Below the pieces are notes generated by a model. That model was not told the origin of the DNA and searched no databases. It worked only from the letters and a program-made list of their open reading frames with translations. Both the position numbers and the translations under genes were made by a program. From JANWHQ01 sp963775275 (GTDB lineage Bacteria > Pseudomonadota > Alphaproteobacteria > Caulobacterales > Caulobacteraceae), in the NCBI GenBank assembly GCA_963775275.1, contig CAVZII010000005.1, positions 806,001 through 870,000 on the forward strand: a stretch of DNA of 64,000 nucleotides, given 5' to 3'. Positions 24,172 through 32,973 of the stretch are shown in pieces; positions within the stretch are counted from its first letter, which is position 1; each line of letters begins with the position of its first letter.

Positions 24172-25578
24172 CTATGGCCCCGCAACGCGGTTCAGCCGGA
24201 CGTCCGGGCCGGGACCGTGCAGGACCAGGGCGACGGAGGCGCCGTGCGCGTCCAGGTCGAAGGTGAAGTCGCCGCCCCTGATCCTGGAGAAGAAGGCGTC
24301 GCGGTCCCTGGCGTAGAGGCGGATGGGGAGCTGTCCCGGGGCGGAGGCCAGCAGGTGGTCGTCCTCGCGCACGATCCTGATGTTCAGGGCGGGCTTCAGC
24401 TCATAGTCGCCCGCGTAGCGGTCGAGCACGGCGGGGTTCAGCCTGACCCTGGGCGGATCGGCCGGCTCGCCCATGCACAGCAGCGCCAGCTGGGCGGCCA
24501 GATGCTGGGACTGGGCGCCGTCGAAGTTGGAGAGGACGATGCTGGTCACCCCGTCCGCCGGGAACCGCTGCAGCGAGCTGGCGAAGCCATTGATCCCCCC
24601 CTCGTGGGAGATCAGCGCATGTCCCTGGAGCTGGCCGACGCCGAGGCCGAAGCCGTAGCCGTGCCCCCAGTCGGTGGTCATCAGCTTCAGCGAGGCGGGG
24701 CCGACCACCTTGCCGCCGAACAGGGCCTGCTCCCAGGCGAAGAGGTCGCCGACCGTCGAGTAGAGCGACCCCGCCGCATAGGGCACGCTCATGTCCAGGA
24801 AGCTGGCGTTGGCCCAGCCGGCCGGTCCGTAGCTGTAGCCCGACACCCGATGCAGCAGGATCCGCCCGGTGACGTCGTAGCCGGTGTCGGCCATGCCGAG
24901 CGGGCCGAAGATGTGGTCCTGCAGATAGTCCGCGTAGCTCTGGCCGGAGACCTTCTCGATCACATAGCCCAGGAGGATGTAGCCGGTGTTGTCGTAGGCG
25001 AACTTGGAGCCGGGCTCGAACTGGAGCGGCTGGTCGCGGGTGAGCTCGATGATCTCCTCGGGCGTGCGGGGCAGCCTGGCCGGGCCGGCGAAGAACCCGG
25101 GAATGGCGGTGTAGCTGGGGATGCCGGAGGTGTGGGTGAGCAGGCGCCTCAGCGTGACCTTGCTCCAGGCCGCCGGCGCCTCGGCGTAGTACTTCGAGAT
25201 CGGGTCGTCGATCGAGAGCTTGCCCTGCTCGGCCAGCTGCAGGATGGCGGCGGCGGTGAACTGCTTGGTCACCGAGCCGATGCGGAACCTGCCGTCCATC
25301 ACATTGGGGACGCCCCATTCGCGGTTGGCCAGGCCGATGGCGCGGCGCAGCCGCACCTTGCCGTCGCGCGCCACCAGCACCGTCCCGCTGAAGGCCTGGA
25401 CCTGCTCGTAGGGGGCCAGGACAGCGTCGGCCTTGTGGCCGAAGTCCGGGCCCGCGCAGGCCCGGTCGGCCGCGCGGGCGGCGCCGGGCGCAGGCAGGGC
25501 GGCCGCCGCGATCGCGGCGGCGATCAGACCGAGCCTCCATGGCGCCCGCGCCTTCGAGGTCGAAAACAAGCTTGCCAT
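24172..25578 (-). CDS. Secreted serine hydrolase, class C beta-lactamase/esterase-like
   Basis: 468 aa with a signal peptide (hydrophobic LGLIAAAIAAAALPAPGAARA). The SxxK motif is S102-V-T-K105, the YxN motif is Y195-D-N197, and a HEGG box near residue 330 replaces KTG. This set marks family S12 (AmpC-like fold), which includes penicillin-binding proteins, D-peptidases and esterases. The C-terminal 100 residues form the lipocalin-like extra domain of many members. It is divergent from a BlaI-type repressor gene across two operator-like repeats, so beta-lactam or cell-wall-fragment control is plausible. True beta-lactamase activity is not shown. Confidence 0.88.
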   Translation of the reverse strand: MASLFSTSKARAPWRLGLIAAAIAAAALPAPGAARAADRACAGPDFGHKADAVLAPYEQVQAFSGTVLVARDGKVRLRRAIGLANREWGVPNVMDGRFRIGSVTKQFTAAAILQLAEQGKLSIDDPISKYYAEAPAAWSKVTLRRLLTHTSGIPSYTAIPGFFAGPARLPRTPEEIIELTRDQPLQFEPGSKFAYDNTGYILLGYVIEKVSGQSYADYLQDHIFGPLGMADTGYDVTGRILLHRVSGYSYGPAGWANASFLDMSVPYAAGSLYSTVGDLFAWEQALFGGKVVGPASLKLMTTDWGHGYGFGLGVGQLQGHALISHEGGINGFASSLQRFPADGVTSIVLSNFDGAQSQHLAAQLALLCMGEPADPPRVRLNPAVLDRYAGDYELKPALNIRIVREDDHLLASAPGQLPIRLYARDRDAFFSRIRGGDFTFDLDAHGASVALVLHGPGPDVRLNRVAGP

Positions 25579-25596
25579 GGGCGCCTCCCCGCGTCA

Positions 25597-25638
25597 GAAC
25601 TACAAGCGTGGTTTTCATGAAAACTACGAGCGTGGTTT
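25597..25638. promoter_or_regulatory. Tandem BlaI-type operator
   Basis: Two copies of RAACTACRAGCGTGGTTTT (25597-25615 and 25621-25638), each an imperfect palindrome AAACYAC-N4-GTRGTTT, with start-to-start distance 24 bp. They fill the gap between the serine hydrolase and blaI-like start codons. BlaI/MecI repressors bind TACTA/TAGTA-like dyads in divergent promoters, as here. The region is markedly richer in A and T than its surroundings. Confidence 0.65.
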
Positions 25639-25657
25639 TTTGAGTCAAGCCCCGATC

Positions 25658-26026
25658 ATGCGCATCAGCGAAGCCGAGAGCCGGATCATGGACGCGCTGT
25701 GGCGGCGCGGCCCCCTGGTGGTCGAGGACATCATCGGCGAGGTCGCCGGCCCGCAGCGGTGGAGCGACGCCACCGTCAAGTCGCTGATCGGCCGCCTGCT
25801 CAAGAAGGCGGCCATCCAGTCGACCCGGCGGGAGGGCCGGACCTTCTATCGCCCCCTGGTCGAGCGCGACGACTACATCCTGGCCGAGAGCCGGAGCCTG
25901 CTGGACCGGATCTTCGGCGGGCAGGTCGCGCCCCTGGTCAGCCACTTCGCCGAGCACGGGACGCTGTCGAGCGAGGACGTGGCCCAGCTGAAGGCCCTGA
26001 TCGCCAGGCTCGACGATGGCGACTGA
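25658..26026 (+). CDS. BlaI/MecI/CopY-family transcriptional repressor
   Basis: 122 aa from ATG 25658 (MRISEAESRIMDALWRRGP). The open frame upstream runs antisense over the hydrolase and crosses the operator. The winged helix comprises about residues 1-70 (DATVKSLIGRLLKKAAI, GRTFYRPLVERDDY). The C-terminal helices give dimerisation and the usual protease-sensitive region. It should repress itself, the M56 gene and the divergent hydrolase. It overlaps the next gene by 11 bp. Confidence 0.92.
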   Translation: MRISEAESRIMDALWRRGPLVVEDIIGEVAGPQRWSDATVKSLIGRLLKKAAIQSTRREGRTFYRPLVERDDYILAESRSLLDRIFGGQVAPLVSHFAEHGTLSSEDVAQLKALIARLDDGD

Positions 26027-26972
26027 GGCGCTGTCCATCCTGGTCAGGCTCAACCTCGTCGCCGGCGCGGCGATCGCGCTCGTCCTGCTGCTGCGTCCGA
26101 TCGCGCGGCGGCGCATCGGCGCGCGCCAGGCCTACGCCCTGTGGCTGGCGGTTCCCCTGGCCATGGCCGGGACGCTTCTGCCGCCGCTCGGCGACGCCGG
26201 TCAGACCGGCCCGCTGGAGGCCGTCGCCGGCCGCGCCGACGCCTGGCTGTTCGCGGGCGGGCGCGGCCAATGGCTCGCCGCCGCCTGGGCGCTGGGCCTC
26301 GCCGCCAGCATCGGCCTGACCGCCTGGCGGTACGGCCGGTTCCTGGCGCTGGCCCGATCAGGCCGCGCGGGCCCGGCGATCGTCGGCGTGATCCTCCCGC
26401 GCCTGGTCACGCCCGCCGACTTCAGGGTCCGCTTCACGCCCGAAGAGCGGCGCCTGGTGTGCGCGCACGAGCGCGCGCACATGGACCGGCTCGATGCGCG
26501 CTGGAACGCCCTGGCGCTCGCGCTCCAGTGCCTGAACTGGTTCAACCCGCTGATCCATCTGGCGGCGGGCGCCATGCGCTTCGACCAGGAGCTCGCCTGC
26601 GACGCCACGGTGATGGCCCAGCTTCCCGCCGAGCGCCGGCGCTACGCCGAGACGCTGCTGCGCACCCGGGAGACGACGATCGCCTCGCCGCTGGGCTGCG
26701 GATGGACCGGGGACGGGGCGCGCGCGCTCGTCACCCGCCTGACCGTGCTCATGCAGCCGCGTCCCGCAGACGCCTGGCGCAGCCTCGGCGCGCTCCTGCT
26801 CGGCGTGCTGTGGACGGCCGCGCTCGCCGCCGCCTGGGCGGACCAGCCGCCCTATCCCCAGCCCGAAGTCCAGAACATCTTGCTGTTGGACCTGACGCCC
26901 GAGGCGCCTGCGGCGCCGCTGGAGGCGGGACCGCAGACGAAGGCCTTCGGCCAGCCGCCGGCGCCTCGATGA
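26016..26972 (+). CDS. BlaR1/MecR1-like M56 membrane metallopeptidase lacking a sensor domain
   Basis: 318 aa. It has several membrane helices in the first 120 residues, then the zinc site HERAH (H151, E152, H155) in CAHERAHMDRLD, and downstream ELACDATVM, the third-ligand region. A further TM segment follows near 250-270. The protein stops about 45 residues later. Classical BlaR1 carries a C-terminal penicillin-binding sensor domain of about 250 residues that is missing here, so signal input must come from elsewhere or from the short tail. By analogy it cleaves the BlaI-like repressor. Overlaps blaI by 11 bp. Confidence 0.88.
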   Translation: MATEALSILVRLNLVAGAAIALVLLLRPIARRRIGARQAYALWLAVPLAMAGTLLPPLGDAGQTGPLEAVAGRADAWLFAGGRGQWLAAAWALGLAASIGLTAWRYGRFLALARSGRAGPAIVGVILPRLVTPADFRVRFTPEERRLVCAHERAHMDRLDARWNALALALQCLNWFNPLIHLAAGAMRFDQELACDATVMAQLPAERRRYAETLLRTRETTIASPLGCGWTGDGARALVTRLTVLMQPRPADAWRSLGALLLGVLWTAALAAAWADQPPYPQPEVQNILLLDLTPEAPAAPLEAGPQTKAFGQPPAPR

Positions 26973-27489
26973 CCCCCGGCCGCCGCCCCGCGGATCGACG
27001 TGGAGCACAGCGCCCACGGGTCAGGCGCGCGCACTCCTGCGGGTCGATGCGCGGCCAGACCACGCCGCCGGTGAGGACTGCGGGGACAGCGCACGCGATC
27101 CGATCATCTCCGGCTCATCCGCAGAGCCTCGGCGGAATGGAGCGCGCCGCAATTCCAGCGCTTCCACCGACGACGCTCGCGCTCGGACCTGGACGGCGTG
27201 GGGCCGACCGCGCATCGCGCAGCTGTCGTTGGCGCGTCTGGCGTTCACAATCTCGGCGTGTTATCCGCCGGGCAGAGAGTTGATCGATGATATCCGTCCG
27301 GTTCCCGTTCGCCGCCTTGAATCGACCTGGTTACGCAGGCGAACAGGCGTGCATACGCGCAGGGGGATAGCGTCGGACTTCATCGTCGCGACCAAGCCCC
27401 CCTCCAGCCTGACGCGGAGGGGTTTTTCGTGAGAGCTCCCCCGGTCTGGCCCTGACTTCACTCCATCCGCCAGGACGTCGAGCTCAAGA
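26973..27489. other. Long intergenic leader before hen1
   Basis: 517 bp without a credible gene. The right part (from about 27240) is less GC-rich. It contains an inverted repeat GTTCGCC/GGCGAAC (27307-27313 and 27338-27344) and an intrinsic terminator (27399-27427). Short ORFs here have no ribosome site or recognisable motif. No tRNA-like fold was recognised. Confidence 0.55.
27399..27427 (+). terminator. Intrinsic terminator 62 bp upstream of hen1
   Basis: CCCCTCC (27399-27405) pairs with GGAGGGG (27416-27422) and is followed by TTTTT. It points toward hen1 although no gene ends upstream on this strand nearby, so it may end an unannotated RNA or act as an attenuator. A promoter for hen1 would otherwise have to lie in the remaining 62 bp. 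Confidence 0.65.
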
Positions 27490-28866
27490 ATGTACCTCTC
27501 CGTCGCCACCACTCACCGCCCGGCCATCGACCTCGGCTTCCTGCTGCACAAGCATCCCGAGCGCGTGCACGAAGTCGATCTGGCATTCGGCAAGGCGATC
27601 GTCTTCTATCCAGAGGCTACGGAGGCGCGCTGTGAAGCGGCGCTCGTCCTCGACGTGGATCCGGTGGGGCTCGTTCGCGGCAAGGGCCGTAGCGAGGGGC
27701 TACTCGACCAGTACGTGAACGATCGGCCGTACGCGGCGTCCTCGTTCCTGGCAGTGGCGCTGGGCCGGGCGTTTCGGACCGCCATGACCGGGGCCTCGCG
27801 CGAACGCCCCGCCCTGGCCGAGGCCAATATCCCGCTGGAAGCCATGGTGACGCCGTTGCCGGCCCGCGGCGGCGGTGAGCGGCTCGTGCGGGAGCTGTTC
27901 GAGCCGCTCGGCTGGACGGTTGAGGTCGAACCCGTCGAGGGCGCGAGCTACGTAACCTTGCGGCTCAAAGGCCATGCGCGGCTGAAGGACCTGCTGAACC
28001 ACCTCTATGTGCTGATCCCGGTGCTGGACGACGACAAACACTACTGGGTGGGTGAGGACGAGGTGGCCAAGCTGATGAGGCGGGGTGAAGGCTGGCTGGA
28101 CCGCCACCCGTCGCAGGAACTGATCGTGCGGCGCTACCTGATCCACCGTCGGGGGCTTGCCCGCGAAGCCTTGGCGCGCCTGGCGCCGGAGACCCGCGAA
28201 GACGACTCCGAGCCGGAGGCGCGGCCGCAGGGTGAGGAGGCCCTCGAGTCTCCGATGCGGCTGAACGACGAACGACTGCGCATGGTGGTCGACACCCTCA
28301 AGGCGTCCGGCGCCAGCACGATCGCGGACCTCGGCTGTGGCGAAGGCAAGCTGTTGCAGCGGTTGGTTCGCGAGCGCTGGGTGGACAGCGTCGTGGGCGT
28401 AGACGCGGCCGCCCGCGACTTGGAGCGGGCGTCCCGGCGGCTGAAGCTGGACGTGGCCGGAGGGCCGCCGGAAGGGCGGGTGCGCCTCCTCCACGGCTCC
28501 CTTACCTATCGGGACGCGCGTTGGGAGAGCTGCGACGCCGCCGCGCTGGTGGAAGTCATCGAACACCTGGAGCCCGAGCGCCTCCCCGCGCTGGTGAAGG
28601 TGGTCTTCGGCGCGGCTCGTCCGGCGACCGTGGTCATGAGCACGCCGAACGCCGACTACAACACACTCTTCCCCAACCTGCCGGCAGGCGCGCTGCGCCA
28701 TCCCGACCACCGCTTCGAATGGACGCGCAGCGAGTTCGCAGCATGGTGCGCGAACGTTTCGCGGGATCACGGCTACCGGTTCGAGATTGGCGGGATCGGC
28801 CCGGTCGACACACGGCTTGGCTCCCCGACCCAGATGGCTGTGTTCAGCCGGGAGGGAGGCGCATGA
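27490..28866 (+). CDS. hen1: Bacterial Hen1: 3'-terminal RNA ribose 2'-O-methyltransferase
   Basis: 458 aa, typical length. The N-terminal half (about 1-240) is the Pnkp-activating domain (YLSVATTHRPAIDLGFLLHKHPERV, GKGRSEGLLDQYVNDRPYAASS). The C-terminal half is the methyltransferase: SAM loop IADLGCGEGKLL, the metal-binding set E355-V-I-E358-H359, and a later His in HPDHRFEWTRSEF. Hen1 marks the 3' end of cleaved RNA before or during sealing so that repaired tRNA resists a second cut by the same ribotoxin. It overlaps pnkp by 4 bp (ATGA). Confidence 0.95.
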   Translation: MYLSVATTHRPAIDLGFLLHKHPERVHEVDLAFGKAIVFYPEATEARCEAALVLDVDPVGLVRGKGRSEGLLDQYVNDRPYAASSFLAVALGRAFRTAMTGASRERPALAEANIPLEAMVTPLPARGGGERLVRELFEPLGWTVEVEPVEGASYVTLRLKGHARLKDLLNHLYVLIPVLDDDKHYWVGEDEVAKLMRRGEGWLDRHPSQELIVRRYLIHRRGLAREALARLAPETREDDSEPEARPQGEEALESPMRLNDERLRMVVDTLKASGASTIADLGCGEGKLLQRLVRERWVDSVVGVDAAARDLERASRRLKLDVAGGPPEGRVRLLHGSLTYRDARWESCDAAALVEVIEHLEPERLPALVKVVFGAARPATVVMSTPNADYNTLFPNLPAGALRHPDHRFEWTRSEFAAWCANVSRDHGYRFEIGGIGPVDTRLGSPTQMAVFSREGGA

Positions 28867-31460
28867 GCGGATCGGCTGACGCTAGCGCCGCCCACGTCCA
28901 GCGGCTGGAGATTCCCGACTTCTCCCTTGTGGTGCTGATCGGCGCGACCGGGTCGGGCAAGTCCACATTCGCCGCCAGGCACTTCAAGCCCACCGAGGTG
29001 ATCTCGTCGGATCACGCCCGCGGTCTCGTCGCCGACGACGAGACCGATCAGTCCGTCACGTCCGACGCCTTCGATCTGGTGCGCGCCATCGCCGAGAAGC
29101 GGCTCAAGCACCGCAAGCTGACGGTGATCGACGCCACCAATGTGCGCGCAGCGGATCGCAAGGGTTGGATCGAGCTTGCCCGGCGCTGGCACGCGCTTCC
29201 GGTGGCGGTGATCCTCGATCCCGGCATCGACGCCTGCATCGAGCGCAACCGCGATCGCCCGGAGCGGGCGTTCGGGCCCCAGGTCGTCATTCGCATGGCC
29301 GGCGAAATCCGTCGCAGTCAGCGCGGCCTGCAGCGCGAGGGCTTCAGGCAGGTCTGGAAGCTGTCCAGCGAGACGGAAATCGAATCTGCGGTCGTGGAGC
29401 TCAATCCGTTGTGGACCGACCGCCGGGCGGACGCCGGTCCATTCGACATCATCGGCGACATCCATGGCTGCGCCGACGAGCTGCAAGAGCTGCTTGCGAA
29501 GCTCGGCTATGAAGTGACGTGGTCCGAAGACCGTGGCGAGCGCCGCGTCTCGATCGCCGCGCCGCACGGCCGCAAGGCCGTGTTCGTGGGCGATCTGGTG
29601 GACCGCGGACCGAATTCCCCGGACGTGCTGCGCATCGCCATGAGCATGGTGGCGGCCGGCACGGCGCTCGCGGTGCAGGGCAACCACGAGCGCAAGCTCG
29701 GCCGTTGGCTGGAAGGCCGCAAGGTGACGATCGCCCACGGCCTGCAGCAGACCATCGACCAGCTCGGGGGTGTGGACCGTGGCCTCAGCGAGGCGCTGCC
29801 CGGGTTCCTGGATAGCCTTCGCAGCCACTACTGGCTCGACGGCGGCGAGCTCGCCGTCGCCCACGCCGGTCTGAAGGAGGAGATGGTCGGCCGAGGCTCA
29901 GGCGCGGTGCGGGAGTTCGCGCTCTATGGGGAGACCACCGGAGAGATCGACGAGTTCGGCCTGCCGGTGCGAGCGGACTGGGCTGCGAGCTACCGGGGCC
30001 CGACGACGATCGTCTATGGCCATACGCCCATGCCCGAAGCGGAGTGGGTGAACAACACCCTGTGCATCGACACCGGCTGCGTCTTCGGCGGCAAGCTGAC
30101 CGCGCTGCGCTGGCCGGAGCGGACCTTGGTGGAGGTTTCGGCGCGGCAGGTGTGGTGCGAGCCGGTGCGGCCGCTCGGCGGTGCGGGCAGCACGCGTGGC
30201 CTTCAAGCCCAGGCGGATGATCTCCTCGACATGGAGGACGTCAGCGGTCGGCGCTGGATCGAGACCGAGCTGCGGGGCCGTGTGGTCGTCGCCGAGGAAA
30301 ACGCCGCCGCCGCGCTCGAAGTCATGAGCCGCTTCGCGATCGTCCCCCAGTGGCTGGCCTACCTGCCGCCGACCATGTCGCCGTCGGAAACCAGCGATGC
30401 CGAAGGCTGGCTCGAGCGGCCCGAAGAGGCCTTCGCCTACTTCCGTGCGCAAGGCGTCGCCGAGGTGGTGTGCGAGGAAAAGCACATGGGCTCGCGCGCC
30501 GTGGTCGCACTATGCCGCGACGCCGATGCGGCGTCGCGGCGCTTCGACTCCCGTTCGGAGGAGACTGGAGCAGTCTGGACCCGCACGGGCCGGGCCTTCT
30601 TCAACGATGCGCTCATGGGTGAAGCGCTGCTGGCCCGCCTTCGGGCGGCCGCCGACGCAGCGGGCCTCTGGGAAGAGCTCGGCACGGACTGGATCTTGCT
30701 GGACGCCGAGATCATGCCCTGGTCGGCCAAGGCCGGCGCACTGATCGACGCACAATACGCACCGACAGCCGCCTCGGCCCGGGCCGGTCTGGCCGCGGCC
30801 AACCGCGCCCTGGACCGCGCCGCGGCGAATGGCGTGGCGGTGGGGGAGATCGCCAAGCGCTTCGCCGATCGAAGCGAGCGGACGGAGCTCTACGCGCGGG
30901 CGTGGGCGCCGTATGTCTGGCCGGTCGCGGGTGTCGAGGACCTGAAGGTCGCTCCGTTCCACGTGCTGGCTAGCGAGGGGCGGGTATGGTTCGACCAGGA
31001 TCATGTCTGGCACATGGGCTGGGCCGATCGGCTGGCGACGGCAGGCGACGGCGTGGTCGCCGCGACCCGGTGGCGACGGGTGGACCTGGCGGATGAACGC
31101 GCCTGCGCCGAGGCCTCTGCCTGGTGGGAGACGCTCGCGGCTGGCGGCGGCGAAGGCATGGTCGTCAAGCCGCGCGACTTCGTCTCCAGAGGCCCAAAGG
31201 GCCTGATCCAGCCTGCGCTCAAGGTGCGCGGCCGCGAATATCTGCGGATCATCTACGGGCCGGAGTACGACGCGCCCGAGCATCTGGCGCGGCTTCGGGA
31301 TCGGGGCCTGAATGGCAAGCGCAATCTGGCGCTCCGCGAGTTCGCGCTCGGCCACGAGGCGCTGAGACGGTTCGTCGCCGGCGAGCCTCTGCGGCGCGTG
31401 CACGAGTGTGTCTTCGGCGTGCTGGCGCTGGAGAGCGAGCCGATCGATCCACGCCTGTAA
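28863..31460 (+). CDS. pnkp: Polynucleotide kinase-phosphatase-ligase Pnkp (RNA repair)
   Basis: 865 aa from ATG 28863; the frame is open upstream inside hen1 but has no meaning there. Kinase: P-loop GATGSGKS (27-34), SSDHAR and IDATNVR. Phosphatase: metallophosphoesterase motifs GDIHGC (from G198), GDLVDRGP and GNHERK. Ligase/adenylyltransferase: K540 in EEKHMGSRA, with EGMVVKP downstream as a later nucleotidyltransferase motif. Together with Hen1 it heals 2',3'-cyclic phosphate and 5'-OH ends and seals RNA cut by ribotoxins. All three active sites look intact. It forms a two-gene operon with hen1. Confidence 0.96.
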   Translation: MSGSADASAAHVQRLEIPDFSLVVLIGATGSGKSTFAARHFKPTEVISSDHARGLVADDETDQSVTSDAFDLVRAIAEKRLKHRKLTVIDATNVRAADRKGWIELARRWHALPVAVILDPGIDACIERNRDRPERAFGPQVVIRMAGEIRRSQRGLQREGFRQVWKLSSETEIESAVVELNPLWTDRRADAGPFDIIGDIHGCADELQELLAKLGYEVTWSEDRGERRVSIAAPHGRKAVFVGDLVDRGPNSPDVLRIAMSMVAAGTALAVQGNHERKLGRWLEGRKVTIAHGLQQTIDQLGGVDRGLSEALPGFLDSLRSHYWLDGGELAVAHAGLKEEMVGRGSGAVREFALYGETTGEIDEFGLPVRADWAASYRGPTTIVYGHTPMPEAEWVNNTLCIDTGCVFGGKLTALRWPERTLVEVSARQVWCEPVRPLGGAGSTRGLQAQADDLLDMEDVSGRRWIETELRGRVVVAEENAAAALEVMSRFAIVPQWLAYLPPTMSPSETSDAEGWLERPEEAFAYFRAQGVAEVVCEEKHMGSRAVVALCRDADAASRRFDSRSEETGAVWTRTGRAFFNDALMGEALLARLRAAADAAGLWEELGTDWILLDAEIMPWSAKAGALIDAQYAPTAASARAGLAAANRALDRAAANGVAVGEIAKRFADRSERTELYARAWAPYVWPVAGVEDLKVAPFHVLASEGRVWFDQDHVWHMGWADRLATAGDGVVAATRWRRVDLADERACAEASAWWETLAAGGGEGMVVKPRDFVSRGPKGLIQPALKVRGREYLRIIYGPEYDAPEHLARLRDRGLNGKRNLALREFALGHEALRRFVAGEPLRRVHECVFGVLALESEPIDPRL

Positions 31461-31578
31461 CGGCGGTCCGGTCGACAGATCGCGCGTTCTTGTCGCAAGA
31501 CCGGGTTCCACTCTTGCGGAACGCGCTCTGGCGGAGCTCGGCGGATTGCGGCCCCCCTTGCGGGAGGGGTCCCGATCC

Positions 31579-32781
31579 TCAACCCTCCAGCGTCATCCGG
31601 ACGAAATCGACGGTCCTGCGGGTGGCGGCGGCGAACTCGGTTTCGGTGGCCTTGAACGCGCCGTAGTGGACGAACTGGTCGGGGCGCATGCCCTCGAACT
31701 CGTAGGCGGCGCGGAAGCTCGGGAGCTTCATCAGCTTCGCGAGGCTGTCGGGGTTCGGCTCGCGGTCGATGGCCTTGGGGTCGAAGGGCTCGAGCTCGTC
31801 CTGGACCGCCATCAGGCCCGCGATGAAGCCCGGCGGGCAGGTGTAGACCATGTCGCCGCCCGCGAAATCCGACAGGTGGCGGCTGACCGTGCGGCCGGTC
31901 CGGTCGTCCTTCTCGATGCGCATGGAGCACTGCAGCATCTTGGACGGATGGTGGTTGGCCTTGCCGAAGTGGTAGGCGCGCTTGAGGACGGCCTCCTCGC
32001 CGTCGCGGATCTCGGAGAGGCTGAGCGGGATGCCCCGGGCCTCGGCCTCCGTGCGCCAGTCCCCGAGCTCGCCCAGGCGCGCGGACATGTGGGTGATCAC
32101 CGAGCGCCAGCGCGACAGGTCCGCGCCGCTGGCCTTGGCGCGCAGGAGGCCCGCGCTCACCGCCGACATGCAGCGGATGTACTGGGGCACGGTGAAGCTG
32201 GTGGTGTTGTTGGTGGCGATGCCGCGCGCGGTCAGCTCCTCGATGACCTCGTAGCCCTCCTTGGAGCCGGGGATCTTGACCATCACGTTCTCGCCCTGGG
32301 CGGCGATCTGGAGGCCCTGCTCCAGCATCCGGCGCCCGTCGCGCACCCAGCGCGGATCGACCTGGCCCGAGATCATCCCGTACTTGTGGCCCGAGGCCTC
32401 GAACACCGGGTGGATCATCTCGGCGCCCCGGCGGACGAGCTCGAGATAGACCTTCCAGTAGACGCCCTCGACGTCCAGGCCCGGGTTGGCCTTGGCGACG
32501 TCCCTGATGCGCCCGGCCCAGACGTCCGGCGCCGACCGGATCGCCTGCAGCGACAGGGGCGGGTTGGTGGTGACGCCGCGAAAGCCCATCCGGCCATGGG
32601 CCTTGATCGCCTGGGGATCGAGCAGCCGCACGAGCTGCTGCGTCCAGCCCGACGCGGCCGGGTCCGGGTCCTTGGCGAGAACCTCCTCCTTCCAGCCCTG
32701 GTAGATCAGAGGCGAGCTGTCCCACCAGATCTCGGAATCGGGATGGGTTGCGGCGAGCCGCTCGAGCACGTGTTCGGTCAT
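31579..32781 (-). CDS. Transaldolase-family protein
   Basis: 400 aa. TTNPPLSLQAI, MVKIPGSKEGYEVIEEL (Schiff-base Lys K169) and GIATNNTTSF are transaldolase signatures. The protein is longer than TalB (about 317 aa) or the short fructose-6-phosphate aldolases (about 220 aa), with insertions between barrel elements. It could be a true transaldolase linking pentose phosphate and glycolytic sugars or a related aldolase. It stands alone, convergent with pnkp. Confidence 0.8.
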   Translation of the reverse strand: MTEHVLERLAATHPDSEIWWDSSPLIYQGWKEEVLAKDPDPAASGWTQQLVRLLDPQAIKAHGRMGFRGVTTNPPLSLQAIRSAPDVWAGRIRDVAKANPGLDVEGVYWKVYLELVRRGAEMIHPVFEASGHKYGMISGQVDPRWVRDGRRMLEQGLQIAAQGENVMVKIPGSKEGYEVIEELTARGIATNNTTSFTVPQYIRCMSAVSAGLLRAKASGADLSRWRSVITHMSARLGELGDWRTEAEARGIPLSLSEIRDGEEAVLKRAYHFGKANHHPSKMLQCSMRIEKDDRTGRTVSRHLSDFAGGDMVYTCPPGFIAGLMAVQDELEPFDPKAIDREPNPDSLAKLMKLPSFRAAYEFEGMRPDQFVHYGAFKATETEFAAATRRTVDFVRMTLEG

Positions 32782-32973
32782 GAGGCGCTTCCGATATACC
32801 GATGCGGCCGATCACGCAGCCGCCGTCCGCGCTTTACGGCGACTGTGTGTGGATTCCGTCATCGTCGGGACGCGGGCGACGGCCGCGCAAGACGGGTGGC
32901 GCGCGCACGCGAGCCGGCTAAGCTCGCGACGGCTTCAGGCAAGCTCGAGAGGGCGAGGACGGGGAGGACGACC

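Noticed and set aside
24582..25578. Calling the S12 protein a beta-lactam resistance gene
   Set aside because: SxxK and YxN are shared with esterases and peptidases, and the KTG box is replaced by HEGG; BlaI context alone does not prove beta-lactamase activity.
27300..27400. Possible tRNA or tRNA fragment before the hen1 terminator
   Set aside because: No acceptor/T-arm pairing or GGTTCRANYCC box; only one 7-bp inverted repeat is present.
27229..27432. Short ORF in front of hen1
   Set aside because: No ribosome site; it runs through the terminator stem and has no recognisable sequence.
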